DNA of 16,385 bases from Desulfocapsa sp. GTDB lineage: Bacteria; Desulfobacterota; Desulfobulbia; Desulfobulbales; Desulfocapsaceae. The notes under the pieces were generated by a model. It was not told where the DNA came from. It ran no database searches and was given only the letters and a program-made list of their open reading frames with translations. This document shows positions 13,339 through 16,385 of this stretch, piece after piece. The translations under genes and the position numbers were made by a program. Where the stretch lies: contig DYDK01000006.1 in the NCBI GenBank assembly GCA_020717935.1, forward strand, positions 1 through 16,385, written 5' to 3'. Position 1 is the first letter of the stretch; each line of letters starts with the position of its first letter.

Positions 13339-14940
13339 TTACTTGGCCAGCAGTTTCTGCTCATCCCGCATCAGTTTATAATTCATGGAATCCACCAGGG
13401 CCTGCCAGGAAGCCTCAATGATATTGAGGGAAACACCAACGGTACCCCACTGTTCATGCGTGTCTCGGGATTCAATGAGCACCCGGACTTTGGCGCCGGT
13501 TCCATGCTCACCAGAAAGGACACGCACTTTATAATCAATGAGATCAACTTCCTGCAAATGAGGATAAAAATGGACCAGGGCTTTTCGTAAGGCTATATCC
13601 AGGGCATTAACCGGCCCATTTCCCATGGCAGCAGTGTGAATCTCTTCACCACCCACTTCAAGGCGAACCGTCGCTTCAGTCTCTGGTGGCTGCTCCATGG
13701 AGCATTTTGTATTGATGGCCCGAAATCCCTTGAGTCGAAAATAGTTTTTCTGCGTGCCCAGAGCCCGGCGCATGAGAAGCTCAAAGGAGGCCTCAGCGCC
13801 TTCATACTGAAAGCCCTGATTTTCTAACTCTTTGAGTTCCCTGACAATCGTGGCAATTACAGGGCTGTCATCTTCGATGTTTATGCCAAATTTCTTGGCT
13901 TTGTGCAGAACATTGCTCTTTCCGGATTGATCGGAAATCAGGACCCGCCTGATATTTCCAACCTTTTCCGGCTCAATATGTTCATAGGTCAGGGGGTTGC
14001 GTTTGACTGCCGAGACATGGATACCGCCCTTATGGGCAAAGGCAGAACGACCAACGAAAGGTTGATATTTGTTCGATGGCAGATTGGCCAGCTCGTCCAC
14101 TAACCGTGAAGTTTCGGTGAGTTTTCCGACCCTGCGCACGGCCTCACAGCCACAATCCATTTTCAAGGCCAGGGCCGGAATAATGGAAGTCAGATTGGCA
14201 TTGCCGCACCGTTCGCCGTAGCCATTCATGGTACCCTGTACCTGACGAACCCCAAGGCTTAAAGCTATCAAGGAATTGGCAACGGCAGTCTCGGAATCAT
14301 TATGGGTATGAATACCAAGACTCACGGTATTGCCCCGCTCCTTCACAAAAAGCTGAACCCGCTCGATGATGGGCTGCACCTCCTGGGGCAACATGCCGCC
14401 GTTGGTATCGCAGAGAATCAGGCAATCCGCCCCGCCATCAATGGCTTTACCCAAGGTCGCCAAGGCATATTCCGCATTTTTTTTGAATCCGTCAAAAAAA
14501 TGCTCGGCATCATAGAAGAGCTTGCCCACATGTGGGCGCAGATACCGCAAAGATTCTTCAATAAGAAGCAGATTATCTGCCAGCTCGATGCGCAGGGCAT
14601 CAAAAACATGAATATCCCAGGACTTGCCAAAGATGGTAATAACCGGCGTTTTCGCCTCAATCAAGGCCTGAAGATTCGGGTCTTTCTCAGGGGTATTGGC
14701 AAACGATCGGGTAGAACCAAACGCTGACAACCTCGAATGTTTCAGCGGCACCCCGTGCATGGCCTTGAAAAAATCCACCGATTGAGGATTAGAACCAGGC
14801 CAGCCGCCCTCGATGAAATCAATCCCCATTTCATCAAGCTGGAGGCTGATTCGAATCTTGTCATTCACTGACAGATTGAAATTTTCGGCCTGAGTTCCAT
14901 CTCGCAGAGTGGTGTCATAGATTTCTACTTGTCTGGTCAT
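13339..14940 (-). CDS. cimA: (R)-citramalate synthase
   Basis: CimA condenses pyruvate and acetyl-CoA to (R)-citramalate, the first step of threonine-independent isoleucine synthesis. The 533-residue protein has the HMGL-like TIM barrel with DTTLRDGTQ (residues 9-17) and later GIHTHNDSETAVANS and QGTMNGYGERCGNAN, followed by a C-terminal LeuA-type allosteric domain (about 400-520). Length and C-terminal features (EGAEASFELLMRRA) fit the TIGR00977 class rather than 2-isopropylmalate synthase; homocitrate synthase activity cannot be excluded by sequence alone. ATG at 14940 (MTRQVEIYD) is preferred over an in-frame GTG at 14949; neither has a strong ribosome site. It follows lysC by 76 nt. Isoleucine feedback on the C-terminal domain is expected from the family. 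Confidence 0.93.
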   Translation of the reverse strand: MTRQVEIYDTTLRDGTQAENFNLSVNDKIRISLQLDEMGIDFIEGGWPGSNPQSVDFFKAMHGVPLKHSRLSAFGSTRSFANTPEKDPNLQALIEAKTPVITIFGKSWDIHVFDALRIELADNLLLIEESLRYLRPHVGKLFYDAEHFFDGFKKNAEYALATLGKAIDGGADCLILCDTNGGMLPQEVQPIIERVQLFVKERGNTVSLGIHTHNDSETAVANSLIALSLGVRQVQGTMNGYGERCGNANLTSIIPALALKMDCGCEAVRRVGKLTETSRLVDELANLPSNKYQPFVGRSAFAHKGGIHVSAVKRNPLTYEHIEPEKVGNIRRVLISDQSGKSNVLHKAKKFGINIEDDSPVIATIVRELKELENQGFQYEGAEASFELLMRRALGTQKNYFRLKGFRAINTKCSMEQPPETEATVRLEVGGEEIHTAAMGNGPVNALDIALRKALVHFYPHLQEVDLIDYKVRVLSGEHGTGAKVRVLIESRDTHEQWGTVGVSLNIIEASWQALVDSMNYKLMRDEQKLLAK

Positions 14941-15016
14941 AATGCCCACTTAAAACTTAATTTTTTTAACTTTCCTGAATAACATCTTCTCTTATCGAGA
15001 ATATTTATTTAAATTA

Positions 15017-15520
15017 TCAGGTGGTTTCATCGGCAAGATTAACCTTGTCCAGCTCAAAGGCATCATGCAGGGCCCTCACTGCCAGCTCGGTGTATTTTTC
15101 CTCAATCACGCAGGAAACCTTGATCTCCGAGGTCGAAATCATGGAGATGTTAATCCCTTCTTTGGCGAGCACGCTGAACATGGTGGAAGCAATGCCGGAA
15201 TGATTGCGCATCCCCACGCCGACAATGGATATTTTGGCAATATTGGTGTCACCCTGAACTTTTTCGCCGCCGATCTTTTGGATGACATCCTGCAAGAGGA
15301 GAAGTGTTCGTTCATAATCTGTCCGCAAAACGGTAAACGACATGTCGGCCTTGCCTTGGCCGGCATCCTGATTCTGAATAATCATATCCACAATAATATC
15401 GGCATCGGAAATCGGGGTGAAAATTTTAGCGGCAATACCCGGTTGATTGGGCACTCCGGAAACCGTAATACGGGCCTCATTTTTGTTATAGGTCACACCA
15501 GAAACGACTAATCCTTCCAT
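15017..15520 (-). CDS. lysC: probable aspartate kinase beta (regulatory) subunit from an internal in-frame start
   Basis: The ATG of Met247 (15518-15520) is preceded by AGGAGG (15529-15534 on the minus strand) at an ideal 8-nt spacing, stronger than the site of the full-length protein. Translation from here would give a 167-residue protein made of just the two ACT domains (MEGLVVSGVTYNKNEARITV...). In Bacillus, Corynebacterium and Thermus, lysC-type genes make such a beta subunit from an internal start at the same point, forming alpha2beta2 enzymes whose feedback inhibition lies in the ACT interface. That this happens here is inferred from the site. Confidence 0.7.
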   Translation of the reverse strand: MEGLVVSGVTYNKNEARITVSGVPNQPGIAAKIFTPISDADIIVDMIIQNQDAGQGKADMSFTVLRTDYERTLLLLQDVIQKIGGEKVQGDTNIAKISIVGVGMRNHSGIASTMFSVLAKEGINISMISTSEIKVSCVIEEKYTELAVRALHDAFELDKVNLADETT

Positions 15521-16258
15521 TTGTTTATCCTCCTCAACCACCCAGGTACCTTCCGTTTCCGTAAATGTGGAACGAACATGAACCGGGACTTTATATCGTT
15601 TAGCAAAAGTGACAGACCGAATATCAAGCACCTTGGCCCCCAGACTGGCAAGTTCCAGCATCTCGTCATAGGAGATGCGGTCAATTTTGCGGGCCTTGGC
15701 GCACATATTGGGATCTGTGGTATAAACGCCTTCAACATCTGTATAAATTTCACATGAATCAGCTTTCAGCGCCGCCGCTAATGCCACCGCCGTGGTATCA
15801 GATCCGCCACGACCCAGGGTGGTAATATCGCCTTTTTCATTGACCCCTTGAAAGCCGGCGATGACGACCACCCTGCCCTGCTCCAGTTCTGCCATGATTT
15901 TTTCGGCATCAATGGACTCAATTCGGGCCTTGGTATGCACGGAATCGGTATTGATCTTCACCTGATCGCCCAGGAAAGAGACGGCATCGCCGCCCGCCTG
16001 TTTCACGGCCATGGCAAAGAGGGAAATCGTTACCTGCTCACCAGTTGACAGAAGCATATCCATCTCCCGGGTATCCGGGAAATCCTGCATCTGCGAGGCA
16101 AGGGCGACCAGACGATTGGTCTCGCCCGACATGGCCGACAACACAACCACCATCTGATTGTTCTGACCCTTACACCTGAGCAACCGCTCGGCAACCGCTT
16201 TTATCTTCTCAGGACTTCCCACCGAAGTCCCGCCAAATTTCTGTACAATCAAGGCCAT
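15017..16258 (-). CDS. lysC: aspartate kinase, alpha subunit
   Basis: LysC phosphorylates L-aspartate, the entry to lysine, threonine, methionine and diaminopimelate synthesis. The 413-residue protein has KFGGTSVG (7-14), SAMSGETNRL (41-50), STGEQVT (71-77), TTLGRGGSDTTA (147-158), YTDVEGVYTTDP (172-183) and two C-terminal ACT domains (about 263-413) expected to bind lysine and/or threonine. The frame is open to 16360, but the family start MALIVQKFGG is at 16258, with GGGAG twelve bases upstream, a rather distant site. There is no fused homoserine dehydrogenase. It leads the lysC-cimA-comEA-miaA-recJ run. A second internal start is described separately. Confidence 0.96.
   Translation of the reverse strand: MALIVQKFGGTSVGSPEKIKAVAERLLRCKGQNNQMVVVLSAMSGETNRLVALASQMQDFPDTREMDMLLSTGEQVTISLFAMAVKQAGGDAVSFLGDQVKINTDSVHTKARIESIDAEKIMAELEQGRVVVIAGFQGVNEKGDITTLGRGGSDTTAVALAAALKADSCEIYTDVEGVYTTDPNMCAKARKIDRISYDEMLELASLGAKVLDIRSVTFAKRYKVPVHVRSTFTETEGTWVVEEDKQMEGLVVSGVTYNKNEARITVSGVPNQPGIAAKIFTPISDADIIVDMIIQNQDAGQGKADMSFTVLRTDYERTLLLLQDVIQKIGGEKVQGDTNIAKISIVGVGMRNHSGIASTMFSVLAKEGINISMISTSEIKVSCVIEEKYTELAVRALHDAFELDKVNLADETT
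15529..15534 (-). promoter_or_regulatory. internal Shine-Dalgarno site in lysC
   Basis: AGGAGG on the minus strand, within the codons of V-E-E-D-K-Q, 8 nt before the ATG at 15520. Its strength and spacing are what support the beta subunit call. Confidence 0.7.
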
Positions 16259-16385
16259 TATTTTTTTCGACTCCCGCTTAGAGATGAAACCTGCACACCG
16301 AACGCAAATAACTCGTGCTTGAACGGAAACTCGCGGATATTTGCCTATCAAGGATTTCATCGATATTTTGACAATGAAGATTTTT
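16259..16385. other. lysC leader / edge fragment, no gene assigned
   Basis: Two minus-strand frames are open from the window edge. One is the lysC frame, running through into the gene. The other ends at a TAA at 16278-16280 (tail SSTSYLRSVCRFHL), 19 nt before the lysC ATG, and could be the end of an upstream gene. Neither resembles a known protein tail, and no lysine riboswitch or attenuator was recognised in the part visible. Confidence 0.3.
16271..16275 (-). promoter_or_regulatory. ribosome binding site of full-length lysC
   Basis: GGGAG on the minus strand, 12 nt before the ATG at 16258, the only purine-rich candidate before the family-conserved start. The spacing is long, suggesting weaker initiation than at the internal site. 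Confidence 0.45.

Noticed and set aside
13314..13364. Longer start of the ComEA-like protein at 13364
   Set aside because: It would overlap the end of cimA by 26 nt, and the added residues (MSRNCWPSNNEPKRAET) are simply cimA-tail DNA in another frame. The ATG at 13313 comes directly before the membrane segment.
14941..15016. Terminator or attenuator between lysC and cimA
   Set aside because: Only a 5-bp TTCTC/GAGAA inverted repeat (14987-15001) without an adjacent T run on the minus strand; too weak to call.
16259..16360. Longer start of lysC at 16360
   Set aside because: The 34 added residues have no match to aspartate kinases, which begin at MALIVQKFGGTSVG, and a GGGAG site lies just before that Met.

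Overview
The window looks like a chromosomal segment from a Desulfobacterota (deltaproteobacterial, perhaps Desulfobulbales-like) anaerobe. This is inferred from the mix and style of the proteins: a TIGR00977-type citramalate synthase next to lysC, the long eukaryote-like adenylosuccinate lyase followed by a DUF4911-type small protein, and a very long SNF2 helicase. No rRNA or other marker settles the taxonomy. All eleven complete conventional genes lie on the minus strand, so transcription runs from high to low coordinates. No tRNA, rRNA, CRISPR array or intact insertion sequence was seen.

From right to left the layout is as follows. (1) 16258-10075 is a tight run lysC - cimA - comEA-like - miaA - recJ (gaps of 76, 25, -1 and 21 nt), probably one operon joining aspartate-family/isoleucine biosynthesis to tRNA modification and DNA repair. 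lysC carries a strong internal Shine-Dalgarno and ATG that would make a separate regulatory beta subunit. (2) A 234-nt gap holds a candidate promoter and a palindrome. It is followed by purB - DUF4911 - miaB - PHP phosphoesterase (9840-6007), with start/stop overlaps at two of the three junctions. MiaA and MiaB, which act in sequence on A37 of tRNA, therefore sit in adjacent operons. (3) 5254-6006 is a 750-nt non-coding region. It contains two diverged, inverted copies of a roughly 100-nt element built of back-to-back hairpins, then two small GGGACA-type hairpins (the outer one a possible terminator) and a block of A/T tracts. (4) 5241-389 holds a 1427-residue SNF2-family helicase followed 32 nt later by cobU. 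(5) 1-388 changes abruptly to AT-rich sequence. It has a possible C-terminal end of a plus-strand gene and a 16-codon minus-strand stub right after cobU, which may mark a rearrangement or insertion boundary.

Most of the window is housekeeping. No complete novel multi-gene system is evident. The observations most worth pursuing are the nested-hairpin repeat pair between the php and snf2 genes, the internal translation start in lysC, and the unexplained ~900-residue N-terminal part of the SNF2 protein.
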